From Thalassia testudinum (taxonomy: Eukaryota > Streptophyta > Magnoliopsida > Alismatales > Hydrocharitaceae), in contig JAZHRO010000062.1 of assembly GCA_037157565.1 (NCBI GenBank), forward strand, positions 1,116,001 through 1,180,000: a stretch of DNA of 64,000 nt, in the 5' to 3' direction. Shown here in pieces: positions 1-11,996 of this stretch. Position numbers and translations under genes: made by a program. The first letter of the stretch is position 1. Every line of letters starts with the position of its first letter. The notes below the pieces were generated by a model. That model made no database searches, was not told the origin of the DNA, and saw only the letters and a program-made list of their open reading frames with translations.

Positions 1-1750
1 GGTCCGCTGTCGACACCTAGTCTTGTAGTGTCTGCAAATATGGATCGGCCATCTGCCTAGTAATGATACGGTCTATCAGCTCTGGTCGCACCTACCTCAT
101 CATTGTCACTTTCCCGTAGTACCCCCATGGCTCCTGGGGTCGCCAATTGCCCACCTCCTCCATGAGTCTCCAACTCTATGCCTGTAAGCTGGCCAAGTGA
201 GCGGGTACTTTCCAACTCAAGGCATCAGCCACCACATTGGCCTTCCCTGGGTGGTAGGAGATGTTGCAATCATAGTCCTTCAGGAGCTCTAACCAATGTT
301 TCTGTCTCATGTTGAGCTCCTTCTGATCAAATAGGTACCTGAGGCTCTTATGATCCGTGAAGATCTCAAAAGTCTCATCGTATAGGTAGTGTCTCCATGT
401 CTTCAGTGCGAAGACAACTGCTGCCAGCTCTAAGTCATGAGTGGGGTAGTTATGCTCATGGGGCTTTAGTTGTCACGAAGCATAAGCGACAACGTGGCAA
501 TGAGGCGTCAGTGTAAACCACAAACCCGCCACTACTGTTTGGTATGGTGAGTACAAGAGCTGAAGTCAGTCGCTCCTTCAACTCCTGAAAATAAGACTCA
601 CACTCGTTTGTCCAGGTGAAGGGCACGTTCTTCCAGGTTAGCTAGGTCATAGGACATGCGATTTGAGAGAACCCCTTGATAAACCACCGGTAATAGCTTG
701 CCAATCCCAAGAAGCTGCGTATCTCTATCACTGTACGTAGCCTCTCCCACCTTAGTACGGCCTCATCCTTGGCTGGATCCACAACCAATCCTTCTCCTGA
801 AATCACATGGCCTAAGAAAGTAACCTGCCTCAACCAGAACTCGCACTTGTTGTACTTGGCATACAGCCTGCGTCGTCTCAAAGTATATAGGATCATACGT
901 AGATTTGTCCATGCTGCGCTCGATCCCGAGAATAGACTAGTACGTCGTCGATGAATACCACCACAAATTGATCCAGGTACGATCTAAAGACGCTGTTCAT
1001 CAGGTCCATGAAAGCAACTGGGGCATTGGTCAACCTAAATGGCATGACTAAGAACTCGTAGTGACCATACCGCGTACGAAAAATTATCTTAGAGACGTCG
1101 GTCACTCTGATCCTCAGCTGATAGTAACCTGACCTTAGGTCTATCTTAGAGAACATTGTGGCGTCTCTCAGTTGGTCGAAGAGGTCATCAATACAAAGCA
1201 GCGAATACTTGTTCTTGACGGTGACTCGGTTTAGCTGTCTATAGTCAACACAAAGCCGAAGGGTACCGTCCTTCTTCTTCACGAACAGAATGGGGGCCCC
1301 CCATGGGGACGCATTGAGCCATACAAATCCCTTCTCCAACAGATCCTGCAATTGGGACTTGAGCTCTCGCAGCTCAAGTGGGGCCATCCTGTACGGTGCA
1401 GTAGAGATGGGGCTGGTCCCCAGTATCAGTGAGATCTCAAACTCAATCTCACGCTCAGGCGGTAATCCTAACAGCTCCTCTGGAAAGTTGTCGGGGTACT
1501 TGCAGACCACCGGGATACTCTGTAAGTAGGCCACGGGTTTAGGCTCTGTTACTACACAAGCTAGAAAGCTCTCATACCCCTGGCTCAACAGCTTCGCTGC
1601 CTGAAGCGCGGAGATGCACCTGAAACCTTCGTCTACTAGCTGGTCGTGAAACTCAAAGGGAGGCAACTTCAGTATGGAGAAGATGATCTTCCAAAATAGT
1701 CCACCAGGGCGTGATAGGCAGACAACCAATTCATCCCTAGGATTCACCAA
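1..1750 (-). pseudogene. Ty3/gypsy (Tekay/Del-type) pol: reverse transcriptase and RNase H, broken
   Basis: Reverse transcriptase of a chromovirus-like retrotransposon, which would copy element RNA into DNA in virus-like particles. Read on the minus strand, an open stretch at 893-1750 carries [19 protein letters not shown] and the catalytic box FIDDVLVYS, with both aspartates intact. A second open stretch at 642-896 in another frame holds the connection domain (FLGHVIS, FLGLASYYRWFI). RNase H follows at about 190-360 ([11 protein letters not shown], then [14 protein letters not shown]). Frameshifts near 1740 and 890, and stops below 640, make it a pseudogene. Integrase should lie to the left of base 1, outside the window. 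Assignment to Tekay/Del rests on motif style and the iMet primer site; another chromovirus clade is possible. Confidence 0.88.
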
Positions 1751-3351
1751 AATCCTCCATTGGGATCACGATTAGGTCGGCGGGAAGACTGTGTCCCCCT
1801 ATAGCGACCTTGCAGTTTGTGAAGGCCTCCTCTGTGACAAACAACGGTCCACTTGGGCCTCTAATTAAGAACGGGTCCTCTAACAGTATACTACTCAACC
1901 CCAAACTAATGGCAAAACTTGTGAAAACAAAGGAATGTGTGGCACCAGAATTGAAAAGTACGTAGATTAATTTGTCGGAAACTATAACCATACCTACCAC
2001 CATGGAACTCGAAGCTCTGGCGTCTCTATGAGTCAGGGCATTGACACGCCCCTCAGCCTTGGGTGCAGAAGAAGCAGCCACGCTATGGGTTGGACAAGTT
2101 GCAGCTGGCCAATGTCCTCCTCGTGACTGTTGTCCTCCTCGTGCCTGGTAATCACGGTTGCTAGATCGGCCTCCAGTACTCGGTGCTCGGAGCATTTGGT
2201 GTGCTCTGGCCCTAGATGGGTAGTTCCTCCTTATGTGGCCCGGCTGGCCACACTGGTAGCAGAGAGGGGCACAACCTCCTCCCTCAGTCTATCCCTGCTG
2301 GTAGCTTTGAGGGGGTTCGGTGCTGGCAGTTGGCCCTTGTATGGGACCCCCAAAGGTCACTGGTGGCCCTACAGAGCGAGACAACTCCCTTGCGGGCACC
2401 ATGTGCCTTCTCTCCCGACGGTCCTGTAAGTACTTCGGCTGGTAGGGCCTCTTCCGTCCTCCGTCAGTGTCTTGCACGGTTGGGTTGATCTCCTCATAGG
2501 TCATGGTCGCCTCAACCACGCGAGAAAGAGTAGGAACCTTCAGGGGCTTCACATACCCCTGAATAGTAGGTCGGAGGCCCTCAGTGAACCTCCACAGGCG
2601 CTCCTCCTCTGTAGATGCAACCGTCGGGGCGAAGCGTGACAGCTCTATGAAACGTGTATGGTACGCACTAACTGTCATCGCCCCCTGGCGGAGAGTGTGG
2701 AACTCCCGCCTCCTCCGGTCCTACTAGGTCTGTGGGAAGTACTGCTCGCAGAAGAACGCCACGAACCGATCGCACGATGACTCTCTCCCCTCGTGGCCTC
2801 TGACTGCCCTCCACCACTTGTGGGTTGCACTCTCCAACTGGTACATGACAATGGCCATGCAACACTCTGCAGGAGGGTGGAGTGTGTCGAAAATCTTCTC
2901 TATCTGCTTCAGCCAGTCCTCTGCCTCAGACGAGCTCTCTTCCCCCTTGAAGGAGGGTGGCTTCAACTTCCGGAGCTGGGTGAATAGCTCATGGTGGAGC
3001 CACAACTGGGGAACATGTATGTCTCTAGGTAAGGAGGCTTCGTGCTCAGAAGTGTCTGAGGGTGGTGGAGGATCACCCGCTCCCCCTTCGGCTCTTCCAG
3101 CACTGTGATGGCTCCCTTGTCTCACAGAGGACTCTCCCTCCACATCCTTAGGGAGAGGTGGCGGAGGAGGAGGTTGTTGGATCTGCTCCCGCACTGTCTC
3201 GAATCAGCTGGTCGAGGTCTTGGGCCTGGATGCCCAGAAGGAGGTGTGGATCGACTGCTGCCCCATGTCTGGCACGTCCGCCTTCTCGTCCACGCCTACG
3301 GCCACGTCCGCGGCCTATCAAACGAACTCCTCGATGAGGCATCTCCAACAA
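1737..3351 (-). pseudogene. Ty3/gypsy (Tekay/Del-type) gag and protease, broken
   Basis: Capsid polyprotein and aspartic protease of the same element. A start near 3351 leads into an arginine-rich N-terminus; one frameshift near 3190 joins the main frame, which runs in a single frame from 3194 to 1737 through in-frame stops at about 2721-2726 (two adjacent TAG) and 2289. The capsid region is recognisable from WLKQIEKIFDTL and KWWRAVRG (about 2770-2990). A CCHC zinc knuckle at about 2225-2270 reads CYQCGQPGHIRRNYP, so the last cysteine is tyrosine. The protease active site reads FNSGATHSF (about 1925-1960), with Asn in place of the catalytic Asp. The gene is therefore dead in several independent ways. 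Confidence 0.85.
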
Positions 3352-3514
3352 GGAGATAGAAGAAAAAGGACAGGGACTGTCAACGATACCAGGTTACAAA
3401 AAGAAATAAGACTCGGAAGCGAAGGTCAAGATAACACGTTGTGATGGCTATCCTAGTTACATGCACATGGGTGGTTACTTCTAGACCATTTGGTTCATTT
3501 CTCGGGATGACCTT

Positions 3515-3526
3515 GCTTTGATACCA
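3515..3526 (-). other. Primer binding site (initiator tRNA-Met), Tekay-type element
   Basis: On the minus strand the bases read TGGTATCAAAGC, matching the usual plant iMet primer site with one change. It lies three bases inside the LTR edge at 3530, where minus-strand DNA synthesis would be primed. It fixes the element's orientation and the inner border of its 5' LTR. Confidence 0.85.
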
Positions 3527-3529
3527 TCT

Positions 3530-5390
3530 TGTTACGACTTGATCCCGTCTCCCTATAGAACCCAAGATCAGCTCACCTCGACTAAATCCCAAGACCCAGT
3601 CGTCCAACAAGAGAACCAAATGCAGAAAACATTCCAAAACCACACATGCAATGTAAGTAGAAATAGATAATAGACAGCAATGGAAGTAAAACATAATATC
3701 TCAAACATATTACATGCCGCAAGCAAAAAAGTACTATTACAGACATAGCCATCACAACTAGAACAAGGAGAAATATAACAGAAACATAGCAAAAACAGTT
3801 ACTATATGCTAAAGGTACTCACTACTAACAAAAACCTTCGCAATGGGAAAAGAAAAGGGAATACGGCTGGGCTCGATTGGGCCCAACCCCCTCTGCAGTT
3901 GGTGGCAGTGGTTGCTCAACTCCTTGACCTGAACATGGTTGTATAAATCTGTGGTCAGCTAACGCTGATTAGAGTGGTGGATAAGTCATTTACTTGCTAT
4001 TAAATATAAATGAAACAAGCAGCTAACTAACCATCTAATTTGCAGTTACGTATTATTATTGGTTTCTGTTTAAACATCCATGCATTTTTGATTCAATTTA
4101 TAATACAGGTCCACAATATTTCTCAAATCCACTTGTTCCCTAAGGGGACAATCGTGATGCAGTTTACCCTACGATGCAGGATGTACACATGGCACTCTCC
4201 TGGTCCGGAGAGCACCCCATTGTAGTCCTACATCCGGTCTACCACCCTAGGGTCATGGCCGCGACATAGCGGTGACTACGGCACGTGCGATAAGCACACG
4301 GGTAGCTACCCCGCACTGGCACCTGGTCAGTTGTTTCTGTTAACGGGTACGTCCAAACGTACAACACAGAATAGAATAGGGGTCACACCCCTCAACAGTC
4401 TACGTACCCTCGCCTGGCTATCCCAGTTTGCCTAATGAGCCTAACAAGAGTTGGTGTAGGGGGCCACTCCTAACCCTAGGTCCCAACCCAAGGGGCGGCT
4501 AGCTCCCCCCTACACTAAAGTGACAGTAGCTCTCCTTGGTACCACGTACACGAGGGCCAGCTCACCTTTCATATCCAAGTCCATACAACCAACTAGCCTA
4601 TAGACAACATGTTCCATCATACGTCCGATATTCATTTCCGTATACTTCAGTTTCCTTACTAGTTCCCCGTAGGGTTCATGTATCGTACTCATCTCATTTC
4701 ATATGCAGCATATATCACTATTCACATTTCGGTTCTTAATCATATAACAGGCAGCTTGTGATTAATAAATGAAGCAAGCACTACATCACTTAACTATTCA
4801 ATTGCTAACAGTAAAGACTTTAACATGCATTTTAAAGTATAACAGCGTGGCTTAAGTATTATACATCCTAGGGTTCAATTAGATCATTCTAATATAGCAT
4901 GCACTTTCATTATTTAAATCACAGTATTAAAGAAGAGTACTCTACTAGGGTATTCGTGTGGAATGAGGGTTGGAACAGTAGATCCCATCGTCTCCGCGGG
5001 TCCCGTATACACTGCGGATTGGAGAGCTATACCATTGACCAATCATGTCAAACGAGTTTAAAATAGCATAGGTGTAACATTAACACAAAGAATTCTGAAC
5101 GGAAACCATCCATATTTTGTATGCATAAAATCGACTCCGTTTGGGCCCTGAACCAGCCAAAAACACGCATTCTGACCAAAATTAGATGTCTGGGGCAAGT
5201 CCCAGATGTCTTAAATGATCGCAGAAGCCTACCTTGCTTTCCTGCATCTCTTTCAGATGTCTAAACCCCTTTGCAGCCTTCTGAGGGAGCTTCCAGATGT
5301 CTGACACCACTCTCGGTCATTTGGAAGAGTAGTCAGACGTTTGACATGGTCTCCAGATGTTTTAAAGTGTCTTAAAGGGCATGCTAGATG
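3530..5390 (-). repeat. LTR 1 of the Tekay-type element (5' LTR position, lacks promoter part)
   Basis: The plus strand starts TGTTACGACTTGATCCCG directly beside the primer site, so this is the LTR upstream of gag. It aligns by eye with the segment starting at 5391 (shared blocks at 4190-4330 and 5990-6130). Its outer end near 5380 carries GTCTTAAAGGGC, like the outer end of LTR 2. No TATA-containing block equivalent to 7900-7950 of LTR 2 is present, so this copy seems to have lost its promoter or to derive from a shorter variant. The outer border is uncertain by tens of bases. Confidence 0.65.
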
Positions 5391-8125
5391 TTACGACCCG
5401 GTTCCCGAATCCCTACAGGACACGAGATCGGACTGACTTGACTGATCCCAAGATTCAGTCATCCAACGAGAAAGTAACCAAAAAGCAGTAAAGTAAACCA
5501 CATTCACCATGCTAAGCAACTAACAGTAACAAAAGTACTGCACTAAAAAAGTAAAACTACTACAGTACACACCACCACAATAGTAGAAAAGTAAACGGGT
5601 ACAGGAATATAATGTGCAGAACGAAAGAGTACAGAATATAAAGGTACAAGAAGTTACTCACTACTACAAACAAGTACAAAAAGAGCTACAACTACTGGGG
5701 TCTATTGGGTCCAGCACTCTCTTTAGCCGTAGGCTCTGGCTGCTCAACACCTGGACCTGAAAAGGGTTATGAGTACAAAACGTCAGCGAACGCTGAGTAG
5801 AGTGGCAACCAACTACTAAAGCAGTAAAGGTGGACATGTAGCAGTTGTTTTTCAATTTCTTTCTTTCTTTAACTAATTATTCTTTTTTTCACCACTTGGT
5901 TTAATTATCAGGTCTCTTTCTTGATCTCGATTGTTCCTTGTGGGAACGATCTTGATTGTAGTCTTTTCCGAAGAGTAGAAGTCGCACGTGGTGCTCTCTT
6001 GGCCGGGAGAGTCCCTCGTGGTGGTCCTACACCCAGTCAACCACCCCAAGGTCACAGACAGACGTAACGGTGACTACGGCATGTGCGATAAACGTACGAG
6101 TAGCTACCCCGTACTGGCACGTGGTCAGTCGTTTCCGTTAGCGGGTGCGCCCAAAGCACATCATGGAACCAGTATAGGGCATAGCCCTCTCAGTAACAAG
6201 GGTCTTGCCCCTCCACAGTCCGCGCACCCTCGCCTGACTACCCTGGTTTGCCCAGTGGGCCTACCAAGTCAGTGTAGAACGGCTAGTTGACCTCGGGTCC
6301 CGTGTGGTGGCTAGCTCTCTCCCTACACTAGTAGCTCTCCCCGGTACCGTGTACGCGAGGGCCAAGAAGTCGGTATAGAGTGGCCAATCCTAACCCCGGG
6401 TCCCAACCCAAGGGCGGCTAGCTCCGCTCTACACTAAACAGGGGGACAGTCACTCTCCTTGGTACTCCGTACTCAAGGGCCAACTCACTTCCCCACTTAC
6501 ATTCCCAGTTCCATTCCATTTATTTCCAGGAGCTCTACTCTTAATTCCCTGTAGGGTTCATGCTCATATTTCTCAGGCTATTCCATATCAGGTTTCATCA
6601 TTTCTATTTCCATTCTCAGGTGATACACATGTAACATGTAATTCTACTGTTCACATTTCCATATTCAGGTCATTCACAGGTAGCTCGTGTTTCCAACATT
6701 CACTTTTCCATTTTCGAATTATATACATGCAGTCATTTCAATTATTTGACAGGAAAGTTACATGCAACAGTTAACTAGCACAAACACTACATATTCCGTA
6801 GGCAACTGTTATTCATTTACAGGCAATTATTGTCATTCTATCTACTCATTCAAGACTGCAATTTATTCATTCAATATAGACATTCCAGTATTTCTAGTCC
6901 TAGCATTCATGCCACATCCTGGGTTCTAATCATTCATTCCATACATGCATTTAGGTTTTAATTAAATTAAAGGAAAGCCACTCTACCAATAAACCCAAGA
7001 GTAATAGAAGCTTGAACGGCAGGCTTACGTGCCTCAGCAAGCCTCGAACCCGCAACGGAAACCAGTCCTATCACAAGAGAATACTCAGAACAGTATAGAA
7101 AGTATTCCAACAAGTAGTGGAATTCATACGGAAAACATCGATATCTTAATTGCGAAAATTGGACCTCAAATGGACCCTAAACAGGTCAAAAATAGTGATT
7201 CTGACTCAAATCAGAAATCTGGAACAACATCCAGACGTCTTAAAAGTGTCCAGTGCCATACCTCAAGTTCTACACCACTCCTCAGACGTCCAGGAACTCC
7301 ACTGGACTGTCTGGACCCAGTTTCAGACGTCCGACCACCTCTCGGAATGTCTGGAAATGCTTCACGTCGTTTGGTGCCTCGCCTAGACGTTCGAAGTGCG
7401 TGGGAGGGCATGTTCCGCGCCTTCCCGAAGCAACTCCTGCGCGAATCAATCGAATCTCCATCAAAAAGGCAAGAAACAGTGTCTCGGCGGAGCGGCCTGC
7501 ATGGCTGTATCCGCAAAGGAGACGTACCTTCGCGAAGCCTCCTCCTCAGACGTCTGGCGCCACCTTCAGACGTCCGCACCGTTGTCTGGCGGTCACTCCA
7601 GACGTCTGATTCTGGGAAAATCCCAGAACCAGAACCTGCTTCCACCTTCTCGCGCCGCGCGTGGCTGCGTCGCGCCCTCTTGCCTGCTGCTCCGACTGCA
7701 ACAGTGTCGGGGAGGACCTCCCCGACGCACTTCTCCGCCTTGCGCATGCGCCGCTCCGGTTGTGAGCTCACCGGCGAGCTCCCACACGTGCTTGCAAGCC
7801 TTCTCTCCTCTCCTTACGCTGCTCCTCCTCTCCTCTCATGTCGCTCCTTCTCTCCGCCGTTCTCGCTCGGTTGCTCTCGCTTGAGGGTAGAGGAAGGTGG
7901 CTGGGAAGTGGGGTGAGACGAGGGAGAGGATGGGGGTGTTATATAAGGTGTGGGTTTAGGGTTTCGTCGGGGGCGGAAGGAGAGAGAAGAAGAAAAACGA
8001 AGGGGGGTACTGTCTGCGCGCAGCACGTGTGCAGACGCAAGTTCGTACTCAAAATTTTCCATTTCTAGACGTCTGGGAAGGTGTCCAGACGTCTGACCCA
8101 CAGTCCAGAAGTCTTAAAGGGCTCA
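5391..8125 (-). repeat. LTR 2, related tandem copy of the same family
   Basis: Begins on the plus strand with TGTTACGACCCGG, like LTR 1, and abuts it without any internal retrotransposon sequence between them. It shares blocks with LTR 1 up to about 7300 and then continues through a GC-rich segment (7400-7850), a TATA region near 7940 and a terminal part with repeated AGACGTCT words (8067, 8087). Long open frames here, such as 7029-7916 on plus and 7211-7771 on minus, are low-complexity and match no family I know. The outer end, near 8110-8125, is approximate. It may be a solo LTR or part of a rearranged element. Confidence 0.6.
7932..7950 (-). promoter_or_regulatory. Putative TATA box of LTR 2
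   Basis: TTATATAA (7939-7946) lies between a telomere-like AAACCCTAAACCC stretch and a C-rich transcribed leader on the minus strand. Position and composition fit a U3 core promoter. The box is palindromic, so the sequence alone does not prove the strand. Confidence 0.4.
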
Positions 8126-8850
8126 AACAGCACGGGTCTTAACACCACATGCCTTTCTAACGCCTTGTACCTACGCATGCACGTGCAAGTTAAAAGTCGA
8201 CACCTAAAAACTAATGTACATGCATGCAAGTTCGTGTAGGGTACATATCTTGGCCCTCTATGCGCTGTCAGACGTCCGGTGTCAGCTCTGGACATCCTGC
8301 GACTCCTCCAGACATTTGGAGAGCATCACAGACGTCTGATACTGCGGAATAATGACTCCGCAGAATGCCTCGCGAAGCTCCTCCTCACGAGCTCCAGCTA
8401 CTGCAACTGTAGTAGTGGTGCCCTCCTCATGCAGGTCTCCCCCTACGCGGCTTTTCCTCCCTCTTGAGCTCCTCTCCTCGCATGCACCGCTCCTCTCTTG
8501 AGCTCCTCCGAGCTCCTCTCCTCTCCTCGCCCACACTCTCTCTCCCTCGCCCACGCTCTCTCTTTCTCCCCCTCCTTCTCCCTCACTTGCGGCTGCAAGG
8601 GGATGGGGGAGGAGATGGTTGTCGGTGGTAAGGTGGAGTGAAGGTGGAGGTGGTGGTGGTGTGGAGAGGGTTTAGGGGTGAGGGGGGTTATAAAGGGAAG
8701 GGTTAGGGTTTAGGTGGGTGTGTGCATGTGTGAGTTGTGGTGGGAGTGAGAGGGAAAATTGCGGGGTTGCCCTTGCAAGGCTCCCTTCTTCCTCGTAGGT
8801 CCCATAACTAAAACTCAGGGGGTTTACAATTGCACTCATACCCCTATCCT
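8126..8850 (-). repeat. LTR 3, partial copy of the Tekay-type LTR family
   Basis: Resembles the 7520-7950 part of LTR 2: AGACGTCT followed by a short inverted GCGGA/TCCGC block (8330-8365), a CTC-rich stretch, and a TATA-like TTTATAACCCCC on the minus strand near 8690 with AAACCCTAACCC next to it. The first and last parts of the LTR are not clearly recognisable. Best read as a fragment left by unequal recombination or an older insertion. Confidence 0.5.
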
Positions 8851-9753
8851 TTCGGGAAATTCTCAAACGACCCTTGGGAAGGGTCATTTGAATGCTTTTC
8901 AACACACACTTGCACAAATTCCACATATCTATGCAACCTTCAAAAGGATATAAAAAATCGCTACACCTAAATTGGCAAATCGGAAGTATACTTGAACCTA
9001 CACACATTTCAACAATAAGACTTCAGTTAGATAAAAAGAGGCAACCACAACTTGGGAAGGGGAGATTTCAACTTTGTATTTTGAACAAATAGATGCAAAA
9101 ATAGCATATTTCAATGATAGAATTAGATTTTGAATATTATAATTCAATACATTTTCAACGCCATACTAAAAAGTATCTTCATAGTAATTTTGTTCATGTG
9201 AGAAATGCTTATCCTAATCACAAAATGCATCGTAATATAAGGTATCCAAAAATATAGCGATCCTAAGCTATTCTCATTATCTGGTAAATTTTATTTCAAC
9301 AACAAAAGTTGCACCAAAAGGCCTACTAGTCCTCTAGGAAATTTATGTAAAAGAACTCCAAGCACAAAGCACAAATGAATCTTTATTGAAGATGAGAATT
9401 TTTTTTTGAAAAGTGTTCAAGTTAATCCATTAATTCAGTGATACTTGAGAATACATTGTTACGTATAAATAAAAGTGACCCCAAATCTAACCAAATGAGG
9501 GAAACCTGATGAAAGAAATCTAACCACGAGAGAACAATGTCATATGTCAATCTTAGTTCATGTGCAATCATAGTTTGGAACTAACATTTTCCATCTCTAT
9601 AAGATGCCCCCAACAACTCCTATCTTTGTTTCCGCAGGAATTCTTAATTCCCAATAACTCCCATGTTTGTGAGAAACCCTCATATGTAATGCTACAAATT
9701 AGCCACAATTCTAGCTACATTAAGTCCCATATCATCTAGTTCTACCCACACAA
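8851..9753. other. Unassigned AT-rich spacer
   Basis: I see no coding frame, RNA gene or clear repeat here. The stretch is AT-rich with scattered short open frames that lack family motifs. It is the flank into which the Sirevirus-type element inserted on its right side. Confidence 0.5.
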
Positions 9754-10834
9754 AGTTATGAGTGCATGCAGAGCCTAATGGATCAAGTATACACTAGAAT
9801 GGGGGTGAATCATTCACCACCTATCAAAATTTAAATAAGCACAGACCAAAAAGATAACACCTGATTTAGAGTGGAAACCCTTACGGGTAAAAATCACAAC
9901 CTAAGTTGGGGGCCTCCCAACTTAGGATTTTCTCGACTAGTCGACACTAGTCATATCCATTAACGTACCACTTGAATGAGGGTGGCATAACCTCTTACAA
10001 AAATGTCTTCTCTTACACCTGACCAAGAGAAGAACAACGGGACTTTCAAGACAACTTGGATTCCCAAATCAAGAACAATAGAATATAAAGTAAATAACAA
10101 TAATTTCTATGGAACCTTAGTAAGATTAGAACAAAGCAAGCTACCTTGAATCGTCGAGGATCGTGCTTTGGATTGCAATGGTTGTAGGTGTAGAGGTGCG
10201 AAAGCACTAAAGAGAATATGCGTGTTTTGCTTGTTGAAAGCTCTTGAGGTGTGTTTTGAAGAGGGGGCTTGAAGGTCCTATTTATAGGTATTTTTCTACC
10301 TGTTTTGGAAATACTGAAAATACGACTTTGATCAATGAAAACATGGGATTGGTCGATCAAAACTACTTTTGGTCGATTGAATAAAAGTATTGATTATTAT
10401 ATTTTGATCGATTAGGAGAGGATTTTGATCGACTTTATAAATTGAAAGAAAATTTGACCGTTGGAATATTTTGATCGATTAAATAAAATGGATGGATCAA
10501 TCAAAAGGAAATATGACCGTTAGAGTTCTTTGATTGATTAAACAAAGGAATTGGTTGCACAAGGTTTGGTCGATCAAAACTAGCATTTTTCAATCAACAG
10601 CAGTAATGACTTGGGTTCAAAAAGAGTGCGAATTTTGCGAATTTTGAAAACTTAACGTTTGGTATTTTATTGAGGTTCCTTACATAATACTAGATTGAAT
10701 AAAAGCAAAAACAGTCTTCAAGTCTTCTTGAATGATATCACTTGAAGAGTTTGAAATACTTGATGAGGACACATCATAACTTGATTTTACTTGTAATGAT
10801 TGGTTCTCAATAAAAACATAATTTTGTTGCATCA
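9754..10834 (-). repeat. 3' LTR of Sirevirus-type Ty1/copia element
   Basis: The left edge shares GAGCCTAATGGATCAAGTAT with the 5' LTR stub at 18871 onward, which pairs the two as LTRs of one minus-strand element. On the minus strand the U5 end reads ATTCACCCCCATTC, typical of Sirevirus LTR ends. Inside are a perfect inverted repeat (9900-9926), a 12-base palindrome (9933-9944) and several words of the type TTGATCGATT. The inner border is set at ATCA (10834), just before a purine-tract cluster; it could shift by a few bases. Confidence 0.65.
9900..9944. repeat. Perfect hairpin plus palindrome in the Sirevirus-type LTR
   Basis: CCTAAGTTGGG at 9900-9910 and its exact complement at 9916-9926 enclose a 5-base loop. 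TCGACTAGTCGA, a perfect palindrome, follows at 9933-9944. These lie in the transcribed end of the LTR and could fold in RNA or bind a dimeric factor. Confidence 0.7.
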
Positions 10835-10853
10835 AAATAAGGATATTAATATT

Positions 10854-10955
10854 CTTCCCCTTTATGCATGATTAAATGTTTCTCCCCCTTTGTTATTAAC
10901 AAAAAAATTAAAGCAATCAAATTGACATTGACAACTACTAGTTGCTCCCCCTTTT
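10854..10955 (-). other. Cluster of polypurine tracts of the Sirevirus-type element
   Basis: On the minus strand, AAAGGGGAAG (10854-10863), AAGGGGGAGA (about 10881-10890) and AAAGGGGGAGC (10944-10955) occur within 100 bases just inside the 3' LTR. Repeated AAAGGGGGAG tracts at this place are a known hallmark of Sireviruses, so the cluster supports the clade call and marks the plus-strand priming region. Confidence 0.75.
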
Positions 10956-11996
10956 TGAAATTTTTTTGCAATTCATGATATGCTGCAATGAATAATATTA
11001 AAAGAATTATAAGCAAGCTTTGACTAATATTAAGAACATAAGCTCAAATATCTGAATTATAAGCAAGATATATCAAATGTCTAGAAGGAAGTGCTACAGA
11101 TAAAAGAAGAACTCAAATACCAAAGATATAAAGTACTACAATCTAGAAGATAGAATAGAAATATAAAGTACTACAATCCCAATAGATACTACAGTCCAAA
11201 GCAAGGGAAATCTAAAAGAAACTCAAAAACGTCTTGATATCTGATGAAAACTCAACATCAACATTGAAGTTGTCTAGAGAAAACGGAGGAGTGCTATTGT
11301 TGGGTTCGGCAGTGGAGGAAAAGCGAAGTTTGCATCCTGAAACTGGTGAGATCTGAATATTGGTGGATTCGTGGGACGACTGGACTATCGGGCTGGTCTG
11401 CTGAATCTATTTGATTATTCGTGGTTGGTCGACCAAGGTGTGGTTGGAGTCAGCGTCGGCTTGGTCGATGGAGGAGCACGGTGGGAGGTTGTGGGACCTT
11501 GTGGGACTTTGGTTGAAGTTGTGTGGAGTTTTGGTTGATGGAAGTAGGTGGTGGGTTTTTTTTGTGCTAAAAAAGTGTGGTAAAAAGTTATTTTTATAGG
11601 GAATGAGTAAAGAAAATATGGTAGGGGGTAATAAATGGGTGAGATAAAAGATTAGAGTGTAATTAACAATCAAATCAAGTGATTAGATTCACTAAACAAG
11701 AATCTTGGCAGATGAAATCCACCTAGATTTAGTCGACCAAATTCAGTTTTTGTTGATCAGATAGAAGAGTTATCAATAAAAATTGAATTTCCAATAGAGG
11801 AAAATTCCCTACCCAGAATTTAATCTATCAAAAGATAGTTTGGTCGATCAAAAGTTGAAAATTTTGGAGGAAATTTTCCTACCCAAACTTTCAAAACTTG
11901 ATCGAACAAAGTTAATATTTGATCGATCAACAGTTGATTGATCAAGACAATTGTTTGATCGACCAACGACTTGCAAGACAAAACAACAATCAACAA
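10956..11996 (-). other. 3' untranslated region of the Sirevirus-type element
   Basis: Lies between the RNase H end and the purine-tract cluster. There is no convincing open frame. The stretches at 11730-11770 and 11830-11970 are dense in variants of GATCGATCAA, the same word seen in the LTR at 10340-10600. A short frame on minus (11407-11673) has no family motif and is not called a gene. Confidence 0.5.

Noticed and set aside
3105..3444. Plus-strand frames near the Tekay gag start
   Set aside because: Shadows of the Arg-rich gag N-terminus on minus.
3515..3526. tRNA gene at primer-site-like sequences (also 44086 and 54412)
   Set aside because: Only 12-18 bases of tRNA 3' end complement are present; these are primer binding sites, with no cloverleaf nearby.
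7029..7916. 295-codon plus-strand open frame
   Set aside because: Lies inside LTR 2; Arg/Ser/Pro-rich, no domain, GC-rich leader sequence that also gives long frames on the minus strand.
9000..9753. Possible gene between LTR 3 and the Sirevirus-type element
   Set aside because: No frame beyond 70 codons, no splice pattern or known motif.
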